DNA of 64,000 nucleotides from CAG-1138 sp964495385 (lineage in GTDB: Bacteria; Bacillota; Clostridia; Christensenellales; CAG-917): the NCBI GenBank assembly GCA_964495385.1, contig CAZBVO010000004.1:1-64000 (forward strand). Direction: 5' to 3'. Each line of letters begins with the position of its first letter. Positions within the stretch are counted from its first letter, which is position 1. Shown piece after piece: positions 1 to 8,228 of this stretch. Under the pieces are notes generated by a model. It was not told where the DNA came from and searched no databases. It was given only the letters and a program-made list of their open reading frames with translations. A program made the translations under genes and the position numbers.

Positions 1-1094
1 TCGTATGGCAGACGGGAAGCGGCACGCAGTCCAACATGAACGCCAACGAGGTCATTGCCAATCGCGGAAACGAAATCGCAGGCAAAAAACTGTTGCACCC
101 TAACGATCACATCAATATGAGTCAGTCGTCCAACGACACTTTCCCTACGGCCATGCACATTGCCGCGGTTTGCGCAATCGAGGACAAACTTTTGCCGGTT
201 ATGGACGAGTTTATCTGCACCTTAAAAAGGCTTGAAAAGGAAAACGAAGGCATTGTAAAAAGCGGCAGAACTCATTTGCAAGACGCGGTTCCGGTATCCT
301 TCAGTCAGGAAATTTCCGGCTGGCGCAATATGGTGGAAAAATGCAAAGGAATGCTTTTGTCGGCTTTGCCGGGACTTAAAGAACTTGCATTGGGCGGCAC
401 GGCGGTAGGCACCGGACTTAACGCTCCGAAAGGCTTTGCCGAGGAAGTTGCAAAAGTGGTTTCCGAACTTACCGGAAAGCAGTTTAAAACCGCCGAAAAC
501 AAATTCCACGCCCTCACCGCAAAAGACGAACTGGTGTTTGCTCACGGCGCACTTAAGGCATTGGCGGCGGATATGATGAAAATCGCCAACGACGTAAGGT
601 GGCTGGCAAGCGGTCCTCGTTGCGGCATCGGCGAAATATTTATTCCTGAAAACGAACCGGGAAGCTCCATTATGCCGGGCAAAGTAAATCCGACGCAATG
701 CGAAGCGGTCACCATGGTTGCGGTTCAGGTTATCGCAAACGACGTTGCCGTGGGTATGGCGGCATCGCAGGGCAACTTCGAACTTAACGTGTTTATGCCG
801 GTGTGCATCTACAACTTCTTGCAGTCGGTAAGGCTTTTGGCCGACGGAATCAAGAGCTTCAACGACAACTGCGTCGTAGGCATCAAAGCCAACAGAGAAA
901 AGATGGCTCACAACCTGCACAACAGCCTTATGTTGGTCACCGCGCTCAATCCGTACATCGGTTACGACAATGCCGCAAAGACCGCTAAAAAGGCGTATAA
1001 GGACAATATAAGCCTCAAAGAGGCTTGTGTCGAGCTCGGCTTTTTGACTGCCGAAAAATTCGACGAGGTTTTCCATCCGGAAGAGATGGTGTAA
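1..1094 (+). CDS. fumC: Class II fumarate hydratase (5' partial)
   Basis: Interconverts malate and fumarate. The frame is open from base 3, so the first ~100 residues lie outside the window; 363 residues are visible. Near the visible start is the class II motif TGSGTQSNMNANEV, then SSNDTFPTA, the catalytic-region GRTHLQDAVPVSFSQE, and near 210 the lyase signature GSSIMPGKVNPTQCEA. The GKVNPTQCEA form is typical of fumarase; aspartase usually has a different continuation (AKVNPV or GKVNPV), so aspartate ammonia-lyase is less likely. It is followed after 9 bases by hdrB with GGAGAG as ribosome site, so it is the first visible gene of the Hdr-Flx-Frd operon. Inferred role: making fumarate as electron acceptor for the flavoprotein at 8229-9848. 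Confidence 0.93.
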   Translation, partial: VWQTGSGTQSNMNANEVIANRGNEIAGKKLLHPNDHINMSQSSNDTFPTAMHIAAVCAIEDKLLPVMDEFICTLKRLEKENEGIVKSGRTHLQDAVPVSFSQEISGWRNMVEKCKGMLLSALPGLKELALGGTAVGTGLNAPKGFAEEVAKVVSELTGKQFKTAENKFHALTAKDELVFAHGALKALAADMMKIANDVRWLASGPRCGIGEIFIPENEPGSSIMPGKVNPTQCEAVTMVAVQVIANDVAVGMAASQGNFELNVFMPVCIYNFLQSVRLLADGIKSFNDNCVVGIKANREKMAHNLHNSLMLVTALNPYIGYDNAAKTAKKAYKDNISLKEACVELGFLTAEKFDEVFHPEEMV

Positions 1095-1103
1095 GGAGAG
1101 AAT

Positions 1104-1883
1104 ATGGTTTTTAGTTATTATCCCGGCTGTACCCTCAAAACCAAGGCAAAAGATTTGGATTTGTATGCCAGAAAATCTGCCGAAGCGTTGGGTGTAACCA
1201 TGGAGGAAATCGAAAATTGGCAGTGTTGCGGAGCGGTTTATCCGCAAGCTTCCGACGAAATCGCAACCAAACTGTCGGCAGTGCGTGCTTTGGACGACGC
1301 AAAGCGTCACGACCGCAAATTGCTTACTCTTTGTTCGGCGTGCCATCACGTTTTGAAACGCGTAAACAACGATATGGCTCAAAACGACTATATCGCCGAC
1401 CGAGCCAACAACTACCTCAAACTCGACGAGCCGTATAGGGGCGAAACAGAGGTGGTTCATTACCTCGAAATGCTTCGCGACACCGTTGGCTTCGACAATT
1501 TGCAAAAAAGGGTGGTCAATCCTTTGAAAGGCAAAAAAATTGCGGCATATTACGGTTGCTTGCTGTTGCGCCCGAGCGGAGTCATGAATTTTGACAATCC
1601 CGAAAATCCTCGCATTATGGAAGATTTCATAAGGGCTATCGGTGCAACTCCCGTGGTTTGGCAGATGCGCAACGAGTGCTGCGGCGGATACGTTGCCATG
1701 GAAAGCAAGTCGCTTGCCGAAGCAAAGTCGTCAAAGGTTGTAAATTCGGCAAAGGCCGCAGGGGCGGATATGATCATAACCGCATGCCCGCTGTGTATGT
1801 ACAATCTTAAGGTGAACGGAGGCGGCGAACTGCCGATAACGTATTTCACCGAACTTTTGGCGGAAGCCTTGGGCGTTAAGTAG
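1104..1883 (+). CDS. hdrB: Heterodisulfide reductase subunit B-like protein
   Basis: A 259-residue protein with two complete cysteine-rich CCG domains. The first has Cys9, Cys41-Cys42, Cys77 and Cys80; the second has Cys152, Cys192-Cys193, Cys228 and Cys231. In methanogen HdrB these motifs bind two non-cubane [4Fe-4S] clusters that cleave the CoM-S-S-CoB disulfide. No methanogen coenzymes are expected in a bacterium, so here the protein may pass electrons onward or use another disulfide. It is preceded by GGAGAG and separated by 9 bases from both fumC and hdrC, so it is cotranscribed. Confidence in family is high; the actual acceptor is inference. Confidence 0.92.
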   Translation: MVFSYYPGCTLKTKAKDLDLYARKSAEALGVTMEEIENWQCCGAVYPQASDEIATKLSAVRALDDAKRHDRKLLTLCSACHHVLKRVNNDMAQNDYIADRANNYLKLDEPYRGETEVVHYLEMLRDTVGFDNLQKRVVNPLKGKKIAAYYGCLLLRPSGVMNFDNPENPRIMEDFIRAIGATPVVWQMRNECCGGYVAMESKSLAEAKSSKVVNSAKAAGADMIITACPLCMYNLKVNGGGELPITYFTELLAEALGVK

Positions 1884-1892
1884 GAGAGAATT

Positions 1893-2279
1893 ATGGAAAA
1901 CAATTCGATTAAAGAAGAAATACTCAGAATAAGCGGAGTCAATCCCTTAAAGTGCATGAGATGCGGCAAGTGCAGTGCAACCTGTCCGGCATTCGACGAG
2001 ATGGAATATCATCCGCATCAATTCGTTTATATGGTCGAAAAGGGCGAGATAGACGAGCTTATGCAGTCCAAATCCATTTACCGTTGCTTATCGTGCTTTG
2101 CTTGCATCGAGCGTTGCCCGAGGCAGGTCGAGCCGGCAAAATTGGTGGAAGCGGTGAGATTGGAAGTCATCCGTCGACAGGGCGAAAACCATTTGTCGGC
2201 AACGGACGTGCCGTCGATGCTGGATGCGGAAATCCCTCAGCAGGCAATAGTAAGTGCATTTCGTAAGTACGCAAAATAA
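1893..2279 (+). CDS. hdrC: Heterodisulfide reductase subunit C-like protein
   Basis: A 128-residue protein with two CxxCxxCxxxC motifs at Cys21/24/27/31 and Cys65/68/71/75, binding two [4Fe-4S] clusters. In Hdr complexes HdrC carries electrons between HdrA and HdrB. It is shorter than many methanogen HdrC proteins, mainly in the tail after the second motif. The stop codon of hdrB is part of its ribosome site (TAGGAGAG) and hdrA follows 9 bases downstream, the tight spacing of a stoichiometric complex. The gene order B-C-A is unlike the more usual A-B-C. Confidence 0.9.
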   Translation: MENNSIKEEILRISGVNPLKCMRCGKCSATCPAFDEMEYHPHQFVYMVEKGEIDELMQSKSIYRCLSCFACIERCPRQVEPAKLVEAVRLEVIRRQGENHLSATDVPSMLDAEIPQQAIVSAFRKYAK

Positions 2280-2288
2280 GGAGAAATC

Positions 2289-4277
2289 ATGAACAGAATA
2301 GGTGTGTTTATTTGTTGGTGCGGAAGCAATATCGCCGCAACCGTCGACGTAAAGGCGGTTGCCGACGCTCTTTCGCACGAACCGGGCGTCGTTTATTCGA
2401 CGGAATATCAATACATGTGCAGCGAAGGCGGACAAAACCGCATCAAGCAGGCAATAAAGGAATTCGGCCTTACGGGTATCGTGGTTTGCAGTTGTTCTCC
2501 GCGTATGCACGAGGCTACTTTCCGCAAAACCGCTCAGGCGGCCGGTATCAACCCGTATATGGTTGAAATCGCAAACATCCGCGAACAGTGCAGCTGGATT
2601 CACAAAGATAAAACGGAAGCGACTGCAAAAGCAATCGTTCTCGGCCGAACCGCCATTGCAAAACTTACTCTCAATCAGCCGCTTATCCCGGGCGAGAGCA
2701 AGGTTGTGAAACGTGCGCTGGTCATCGGCGGCGGCATTGCCGGCATTCAAACCGCATTAGATATCGCCGAAGCAGGATACGAAGTGGACATCGTCGAAAA
2801 ATCCCCGTCCATCGGCGGCAGGATGAGTCAGCTGGACAAGACTTTCCCGACGCTTGACTGCGCGGCATGTATTTTGACTCCGAAAATGGTTGACGCCGCA
2901 CAAAACGAAAAAATCAATTTGTTTACCTACAGCGAGGTTAAGTCGGTCAAAGGATTTGTCGGTAACTTCACCGTCGATATCCGCAAAAAACCTCGTTATA
3001 TCGACATGACAAAATGCACCGGATGCGGCGTTTGCACCGAAAAATGCCCGTCTCGCAAAACCCCTAACGAATTCAATATGGGGCTGAACACCAGAGGTGC
3101 CGTTTACATCCCGTTTGCGCAGGCAATCCCTAACGTGCCGGTTATCGATCCGACCGCTTGTTTGCACTTCAAAACGGGCAAATGCGGACTTTGTCAGCTC
3201 AATTGCGGCGTTAAAGCCATCGATTTTGAGCAAAAGGAAGAAATCGTCACTCGCGAATACGGTGCAATAGTTGTTGCCACGGGCTTCAAAACCATCAACC
3301 TCGACAGCTTTGACGAGTACGCTTACAACACCAGCAAGGACGTCATCACCAGCCTCGAACTGGAACGTTTGATGAACGCCGCTGGCCCAACCAAAGGTCA
3401 GTTCGTTCGTCCGTCCGACGGCAAACATCCGCACACGGTTGTGTTTGTGCAATGCGTCGGAAGCAGAGGCCTCAGACCGTGCGACAAACCGTATTGCAGC
3501 AAAATTTGCTGTATGTACACCGCAAAGCACGCTATGCTTATAAAGGATAAATATCCTGACACCGACGTTTACGTTTTCTACATCGACGTGCGTACCCCGG
3601 GCAAGAATTTCGACGAATTCTATCGCAGGGCGGTTGAACAGTACGGCGTACATTACATAAAAGGTCAGGTTGGAAAAGTCGCCGATGAAAACGGCGTGCT
3701 TAAAGTTCAGGCCGTGGACCTTTTGGAAAACAAACAACTTCACATCGATGCCGATTTGGTGGTTCTTGCAACCGCAATCGAGCCGGATCCGTCCGTTCGC
3801 GACGTGGCAACAATGCTTACGGCCAGCATCGATACAAACAACTTCCTCACCGAAGCGCACCCGAAACTTCGTCCTGTCGAAAGTCCGACGGCCGGCGTGT
3901 TCCTCTCGGGCGTATGCCAAGGGCCGAAAGATATCCCTGAAACCGTTTCGCAGGCATCGGCCGCGGCGGCAAAAGTCGTGGGACTTTTGGCAAAAGACAA
4001 ACTTACCTGCAACCCTTGCGTGGCAACAAGCAACGAGCTTTTGTGCAACGGTTGCTCGCAGTGTGAAAAGGTTTGCCCTTACGGCGCAATCACATATGTC
4101 GAAAAAGAAATCAACGACCACGGCGTCAGACAGGTAAGACGCGTTGCGCAGGTCAATCCGGCAGTATGTCAGGGCTGCGGCGCTTGCACTGTCACTTGTC
4201 CGTCCGGAGCAATGGACCTTAAAGGTTTTTCAAACAAACAAATTTTTGCGGAGGTTGACGCTATATGCAAACGGTAG
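2289..4277 (+). CDS. hdrA: Heterodisulfide reductase subunit A (bifurcating flavoprotein)
   Basis: A 662-residue protein, full length for HdrA, carrying the FAD that performs flavin-based electron bifurcation in characterised Hdr complexes. Residues 1-130 are the N-terminal Fe-S domain with Cys11, Cys44, Cys67, Cys69 and Cys101. A Rossmann motif GGGIAG lies at 147-152. An inserted ferredoxin domain has Cys243/246/249/253 plus a second Cys group near 290-305. Two C-terminal [4Fe-4S] motifs are at Cys586/589/592/596 and Cys627/630/633/637. All cluster sites appear intact. The last 13 bases overlap the start of the MvhD-like gene, suggesting translational coupling. Bifurcation is inferred from family membership and neighbours, not proven by sequence. 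Confidence 0.93.
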   Translation: MNRIGVFICWCGSNIAATVDVKAVADALSHEPGVVYSTEYQYMCSEGGQNRIKQAIKEFGLTGIVVCSCSPRMHEATFRKTAQAAGINPYMVEIANIREQCSWIHKDKTEATAKAIVLGRTAIAKLTLNQPLIPGESKVVKRALVIGGGIAGIQTALDIAEAGYEVDIVEKSPSIGGRMSQLDKTFPTLDCAACILTPKMVDAAQNEKINLFTYSEVKSVKGFVGNFTVDIRKKPRYIDMTKCTGCGVCTEKCPSRKTPNEFNMGLNTRGAVYIPFAQAIPNVPVIDPTACLHFKTGKCGLCQLNCGVKAIDFEQKEEIVTREYGAIVVATGFKTINLDSFDEYAYNTSKDVITSLELERLMNAAGPTKGQFVRPSDGKHPHTVVFVQCVGSRGLRPCDKPYCSKICCMYTAKHAMLIKDKYPDTDVYVFYIDVRTPGKNFDEFYRRAVEQYGVHYIKGQVGKVADENGVLKVQAVDLLENKQLHIDADLVVLATAIEPDPSVRDVATMLTASIDTNNFLTEAHPKLRPVESPTAGVFLSGVCQGPKDIPETVSQASAAAAKVVGLLAKDKLTCNPCVATSNELLCNGCSQCEKVCPYGAITYVEKEINDHGVRQVRRVAQVNPAVCQGCGACTVTCPSGAMDLKGFSNKQIFAEVDAICKR

Positions 4278-4708
4278 AAAACAAAGAATTCAGACCAAAC
4301 ATCGTGGCGTTTTGCTGCAACTGGTGTTCCTATGCCGGCGCAGACCTTGCGGGAAGCAGCAGATTGACTTATCCTGCCGACGTAAAAATCATCAGGGTTC
4401 CGTGCAGCTGCCGAGTAAATCCGCTGTTTATCCTTAGGGCGTTCCAAAGAGGCGCCGACGGCGTTATCCTTTGCGGTTGCCATCCCGGCGATTGCCACTA
4501 CACGTCGGGCAACTACTACGCTCGCCGCAGAATGACTTTGCTTTTCAGTATGCTTGACTATTTGGGCATCGAAAGGGAAAGAACCCGTGTCGAATGGGTT
4601 TCGGCGGCAGAAGGCGCAAAATTCAGCAAGGTTATGAACGAATTCGTCAAAACGGTTACCGACCTCGGCGAAAACAGAAAATTGGAGGATTTGAGATGCA
4701 AGGAATAA
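4265..4708 (+). CDS. flxD: MvhD/FlxD-like [2Fe-2S] adaptor
   Basis: A 147-residue protein of the methyl-viologen-reducing hydrogenase delta family. Conserved cysteines lie at 17, 18, 21, 47, 49, 70, 72 and 77, with the typical VPCSCRVNP and GCHPGDCHY segments. In methanogens MvhD docks a hydrogenase onto HdrA; in sulfate reducers the FlxD homologue docks an NAD(P)H-oxidising module. No hydrogenase gene is nearby and Flx-like genes follow, so it most likely links the reductase at 6701-7531 to HdrA. It overlaps hdrA by 13 bases and the next gene by 13 bases. The symbol follows the Flx naming by context. Confidence 0.88.
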   Translation: MQTVENKEFRPNIVAFCCNWCSYAGADLAGSSRLTYPADVKIIRVPCSCRVNPLFILRAFQRGADGVILCGCHPGDCHYTSGNYYARRRMTLLFSMLDYLGIERERTRVEWVSAAEGAKFSKVMNEFVKTVTDLGENRKLEDLRCKE

Positions 4709-5685
4709 GCGAAACCGTAAAAAACAAGGCCTCCGAACTTTTGACTTCGGGCAAAGCACAACGAGTGCTTGCCTGGCAGAAAGGTGAGTTCGCCTACGAT
4801 CAAACCCCTCAAAGCTTTTCGAAAGTTGAAGAACTGGACACTCTCGTATACGACCATTTCAGCGCGCCGAATCTTTCAAAGTATCTTATCGACGAAAGCA
4901 AAAAAGAAGGCGTGACCGCAGTTTTCTTAAAACCGTGCGACACCTACAGTTTCAATCAGCTTCTTAAAGAATTTCGCATCAAACGTGAAAAAGTTTACGT
5001 TGTGGGCGTGCAATGCTGCGGCAAAATCGATTTTGAAAAACTCAAAGCAGGCGTCGAAGGTCGAATTGCCGACGTTTCGGACAAAGGTTTGACAGTAGAA
5101 GTTAAAACCGCAGACGGCAAAGTCGTAAAATTTGACAGAAAAGACGTTTTGTTTGACAAATGCCTTGCTTGCAAAGGCAAAGAACACAAGGCCTACGACG
5201 AACTTTTGACTTTTGGCGAACAAATCGACGTAAGAGGCGAAGACAAATTTGCCGAAGTCGAGCGTCTTGAAAAAATGAGTGCCGAGGAACGCTTTGCTTT
5301 TTGGCGCGAACAGCTTTCTAAATGTATTCGTTGCAATGCTTGCCGCAACGTTTGTCCGGCGTGCAGCTGCTTGAAGTGCGTTTTCGACAACAACGCATCC
5401 CCGGTGGCGGCAAAAGCAAACAGCGACAGCTTCGAAGAGAATATGTTCCACATCATTCGGGCATTTCACGTTGCCGGTCGTTGCACCGACTGCGGCGAGT
5501 GCGCTCGAGTATGTCCTGAGCACATACCTTTGCAACTTTTGAACAGAAAATTCATAAAGGATATCGACGGTTTCTACGGCGATTTCGTCGCAGGAGAAGC
5601 GCCTGAGGGCAGACATCCGCTTATATCCTTTGAAAAAACCGACGTCGAGCCGAGCGTCGTTACCGATAAAGGAGGCGACAAATGA
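4696..5685 (+). CDS. flxC: FlxC-like Fe-S protein with FrhB-type N-terminal domain
   Basis: The start at 4696 is chosen because GGAGG-like bases (TTGGAGGATTTGAG) precede it and upstream codons lie inside flxD; this gives 329 residues. The N-terminal half resembles the FrhB/FdhB coenzyme F420 hydrogenase beta family, with KPCDTYSFNQ and VVGVQCCGK. The C-terminal third carries two [4Fe-4S] motifs, CIRCNACRNVCP with a further CSC, and CTDCGECARVCP. This is the architecture of the second Fe-S subunit in FlxABCD-type NAD(P)H oxidoreductases. Inferred role: moving electrons between the flavin reductase and FlxD-HdrA. The exact match to FlxB or FlxC of Desulfovibrio is uncertain; naming is by position. 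Confidence 0.75.
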   Translation: MQGISETVKNKASELLTSGKAQRVLAWQKGEFAYDQTPQSFSKVEELDTLVYDHFSAPNLSKYLIDESKKEGVTAVFLKPCDTYSFNQLLKEFRIKREKVYVVGVQCCGKIDFEKLKAGVEGRIADVSDKGLTVEVKTADGKVVKFDRKDVLFDKCLACKGKEHKAYDELLTFGEQIDVRGEDKFAEVERLEKMSAEERFAFWREQLSKCIRCNACRNVCPACSCLKCVFDNNASPVAAKANSDSFEENMFHIIRAFHVAGRCTDCGECARVCPEHIPLQLLNRKFIKDIDGFYGDFVAGEAPEGRHPLISFEKTDVEPSVVTDKGGDK

Positions 5686-6701
5686 TGCTTAAAACCAATC
5701 TTTGCAACCTGAATGAGGTTTTGGATTCTCTCAAAACCCGCTACAGCGTAACAGCTCCCGTCAAAAAGGGCGGCAAGGTCAACTTCGACTGCTATTCGTT
5801 TGGTGATTCGGTAAATCTGTTCGAGCAGACGGTTAAGTCCGCAAAAGACGCATTTTTCCCGCAAAGCGAGGATTTGATGCGCTTTAAGATGGAAAACAAG
5901 CAAATCACCGTTTCTCCAACCGACGTTGACGTTGCCCCGTACATATTGTTCGGCGTGCGCGCGTGCGATTACAGAAGCTTTGAAATTTTGGATATGGTGT
6001 TTTTGGCAAATCCCGTCGATGCCTACTACAAGGCAAAAAGGGATGCGGCGATAATTTACACGTTTGCCTGCGGCAAACCGGAAGACACTTGTTTTTGCCA
6101 CAACTTCGGCATAAATCCTACCGATCCGTCGGGCGACGTGACGATGTGGGTTGTCGGGGACGAAATTTTCTTCAGACCTAACACTCAGAAGGGAACGGAA
6201 TCTCTGTCGGTGGTAAAACGTTTGGTCGAAACGGACGATTCGGCCGTTAAAAACCAACAAAAAGAAGTTGCGGAGCTTTTGCCTACGCTTCCGCTCAGCG
6301 ACGTCGGTTTTGACGAAATCGACTACAAAAACCTTAAAAAGTATTTTGACAGCGACAAATGGGAACCGTTGCACAAAGGCTGTTTGGCTTGCGGAACCTG
6401 CACTTTCGTTTGCCCGACCTGCCAATGCTACGACATCCGCGATTACGACGACGGAAAGGGCATTCGCCGCTTCCGTTGCTGGGACAGTTGCATGTACAGT
6501 GACTTTACGATGATGGCGCACGGCAACAATCGCACCACTCATCTTCAGCGTTTCAGACAACGCTTTATGCACAAGCTGGTTTACTTCCCGACCAACAACA
6601 ACGGAGTGTTCGGCTGTGTAGGTTGCGGCAGATGCGTTGCAAAATGCCCGGTTCACATAAACATCGTGAAAGCGGTTAAGGCCTTAAAGGAGGAGAAATA
6701 A
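5682..6701 (+). CDS. flxB: FlxB-like Fe-S protein (AsrA/hydrogenase beta family)
   Basis: A 339-residue protein related to anaerobic sulfite reductase subunit A and the beta subunit of sulfhydrogenases. Visible motifs are GVRACDYRSFEILD near 90, a Cys-rich EDTCFCHNFGINP near 135, and two ferredoxin motifs, CLACGTCTFVCPTCQC near 232 and CVGCGRCVAKCPVHI near 312. Proteins of this family pair with the NAD(P)-binding FAD subunit encoded next door and relay its electrons. It overlaps flxC by 4 bases (ATGA) and its last base is the first base of flxA. No siroheme subunit follows, so sulfite reduction is unlikely. Confidence 0.82.
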   Translation: MMLKTNLCNLNEVLDSLKTRYSVTAPVKKGGKVNFDCYSFGDSVNLFEQTVKSAKDAFFPQSEDLMRFKMENKQITVSPTDVDVAPYILFGVRACDYRSFEILDMVFLANPVDAYYKAKRDAAIIYTFACGKPEDTCFCHNFGINPTDPSGDVTMWVVGDEIFFRPNTQKGTESLSVVKRLVETDDSAVKNQQKEVAELLPTLPLSDVGFDEIDYKNLKKYFDSDKWEPLHKGCLACGTCTFVCPTCQCYDIRDYDDGKGIRRFRCWDSCMYSDFTMMAHGNNRTTHLQRFRQRFMHKLVYFPTNNNGVFGCVGCGRCVAKCPVHINIVKAVKALKEEK

Positions 6702-7531
6702 TGGAATTTGACAAAACATTGGTTCCGCACGTCGGTGTGGTTACGGACGTGCGTCGCGATACTCCGGATGTAAAAACTTTCAGAGTCGTTTCAACCGACG
6801 GAAAAAAACTTTTCGAGCATATTCCGGGGCAATGCGCCATGCTGTCCATCCCGGGCGTCGGCGAGGCTATGTTCAGCATAACTTCAAGCCCGACCAACAA
6901 AGAATTTATGGAGTTTTCCATTAAAAAATGCGGATGCCTGACCGAATGGCTTCATCAAATGGAAGTGGGACAGCAGGTTACCGTGCGCGGTCCGTACGGA
7001 AACGGTTTTCCTGTCGAAACCACCCTCAAAGGAAAGGACTTGCTGTTTATTGCCGGCGGCATCGGACTTGCTCCGCTTAGAAGCGTAATCGATTACGTTC
7101 GTGCAAATCGCGAAAACTACGGTCACGTCGACATCGTCTACGGAAGCCGCAGCAAGGATGACCTCGTGGACATCGACGAAATTCAAAACGAATGGATGAA
7201 CGAAAAAGATTTCAGCGTTTATCTTACCATCGACAGACCGCAGGAAGGCTGGGACGGCCACGTCGGTTTTGTGCCTAACTATGTAAGAGAGCTTGAATTC
7301 GATACCAACAAAACCGCACTTTTATGCGGCCCTCCAATCATGATAAAGTTCGTTTTGCAAGCACTTATGGATTTAGGGTTCCAAAAATCGCAGGTGTACA
7401 CGACGTTCGAACTTAAGATGAAATGCGGCGTCGGCAAGTGCGGACGTTGCAACATTGGCAGCAAGTACGTTTGCAAGGACGGCCCTGTTTTCAGCTTTGA
7501 CCAAGTTGACGAACTTCCGGCCGAATATTAA
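6701..7531 (+). CDS. flxA: FlxA-like FAD/NAD(P)-binding reductase
   Basis: A 276-residue ferredoxin-NADP reductase-type protein, of the same family as AsrB, PyrK and sulfhydrogenase gamma. The N-terminal beta-barrel binds FAD (MFSITSSP near 50). The nucleotide-binding domain begins with GGIGLAPLRSVIDYV near 118. A C-terminal [2Fe-2S] site is KCGVGKCGRCNIG with a later Cys (C-x4-C-x2-C-x7-C). This is the only NAD(P)H-binding subunit in the operon and is therefore the predicted electron entry point. It follows flxB without a gap and has AAAGGAGGAG as ribosome site. NADH versus NADPH preference cannot be read from the sequence. Confidence 0.88.
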   Translation: MEFDKTLVPHVGVVTDVRRDTPDVKTFRVVSTDGKKLFEHIPGQCAMLSIPGVGEAMFSITSSPTNKEFMEFSIKKCGCLTEWLHQMEVGQQVTVRGPYGNGFPVETTLKGKDLLFIAGGIGLAPLRSVIDYVRANRENYGHVDIVYGSRSKDDLVDIDEIQNEWMNEKDFSVYLTIDRPQEGWDGHVGFVPNYVRELEFDTNKTALLCGPPIMIKFVLQALMDLGFQKSQVYTTFELKMKCGVGKCGRCNIGSKYVCKDGPVFSFDQVDELPAEY

Positions 7532-7542
7532 GAGGTGATTAT

Positions 7543-8217
7543 ATGGAAAAAACAGTTGACATATATTTATTCGGAAAAAAATACAGCGTTCCTTCCGAGC
7601 TTACCATTATGGGAGCAATGGAATATGCCGGCTATCAGCTGGTGAGAGGTTGCGGTTGCCGCAACGGTTTTTGCGGCGCGTGCGCCACGATCTACCGCAT
7701 AAAGGGAGACAAGGAACTTAAAGTTTGTCTGGCTTGCCAAACCAAGGTCGAAAACGACATGTACATTGCTACGTTGCCGTTCTTCCCGTTGGTTAAAGAA
7801 GTTTACGACATGAACAAACTGACTCCGTCCGAAACTGTTATGATGCAGTTGTATCCTGAAATTTATGCTTGTGTAGGTTGCAACGCTTGCACCAAAAGTT
7901 GCACGCAAGGGCTTAACGTCATGCAATACATCGCAGCGGCGCAAAGAGGCGATTTCGAGCATTGTGCCGAACTCAGTTTCGATTGCGTAATGTGCGGCGT
8001 ATGCAGCAGCCGTTGTCCAGCGGGCATATCTCATCCGCAAGTCGCGCTTTTGGCCAGAAGGCTCAACGGAAAGTATCTTGCTCCGAAATCCGAGCATCTC
8101 GAAAACAGAGTTAAGGAAATCGAAAACGGAACCTTCACCGAACTCATCGAAAATTTGATGCAAAAGCCGATTTCCGAGTTGAAAGAACTCTACAACAATC
8201 GCGAAATTGAAAAATAG
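7543..8217 (+). CDS. FrdB/TfrB-like iron-sulfur subunit
   Basis: A 224-residue protein. The N-terminal half is a plant-type [2Fe-2S] domain with probable ligands Cys39, Cys44, Cys47 and Cys62. The second half has two [4Fe-4S] motifs at Cys110/113/116/120 and Cys148/151/154/158, the latter in CVMCGVCSSRCPAGISHPQ. The layout matches the N-terminal part of succinate dehydrogenase/fumarate reductase B subunits and of methanogen TfrB, but the CCG domain that ends TfrB is absent; that domain is present here as separate HdrB. There is no membrane-anchor gene (FrdC/D) nearby, so the enzyme is predicted to be soluble. It is followed after 11 bases by the flavoprotein and probably feeds it electrons. 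Confidence 0.85.
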   Translation: MEKTVDIYLFGKKYSVPSELTIMGAMEYAGYQLVRGCGCRNGFCGACATIYRIKGDKELKVCLACQTKVENDMYIATLPFFPLVKEVYDMNKLTPSETVMMQLYPEIYACVGCNACTKSCTQGLNVMQYIAAAQRGDFEHCAELSFDCVMCGVCSSRCPAGISHPQVALLARRLNGKYLAPKSEHLENRVKEIENGTFTELIENLMQKPISELKELYNNREIEK

Positions 8218-8228
8218 GAGGTCGAAAA

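Noticed and set aside
1..1094. Aspartate ammonia-lyase in place of fumarase
   Set aside because: The signature continues GKVNPTQCEA, as in class II fumarases; aspartases differ after NP. The AspT-like transporter alone is not enough to overturn this.
5682..7531. Anaerobic sulfite reductase AsrAB
   Set aside because: The two subunits resemble AsrA and AsrB, but no siroheme subunit AsrC follows and the genes lie within the Hdr-Frd operon, so a Flx-type role fits better.
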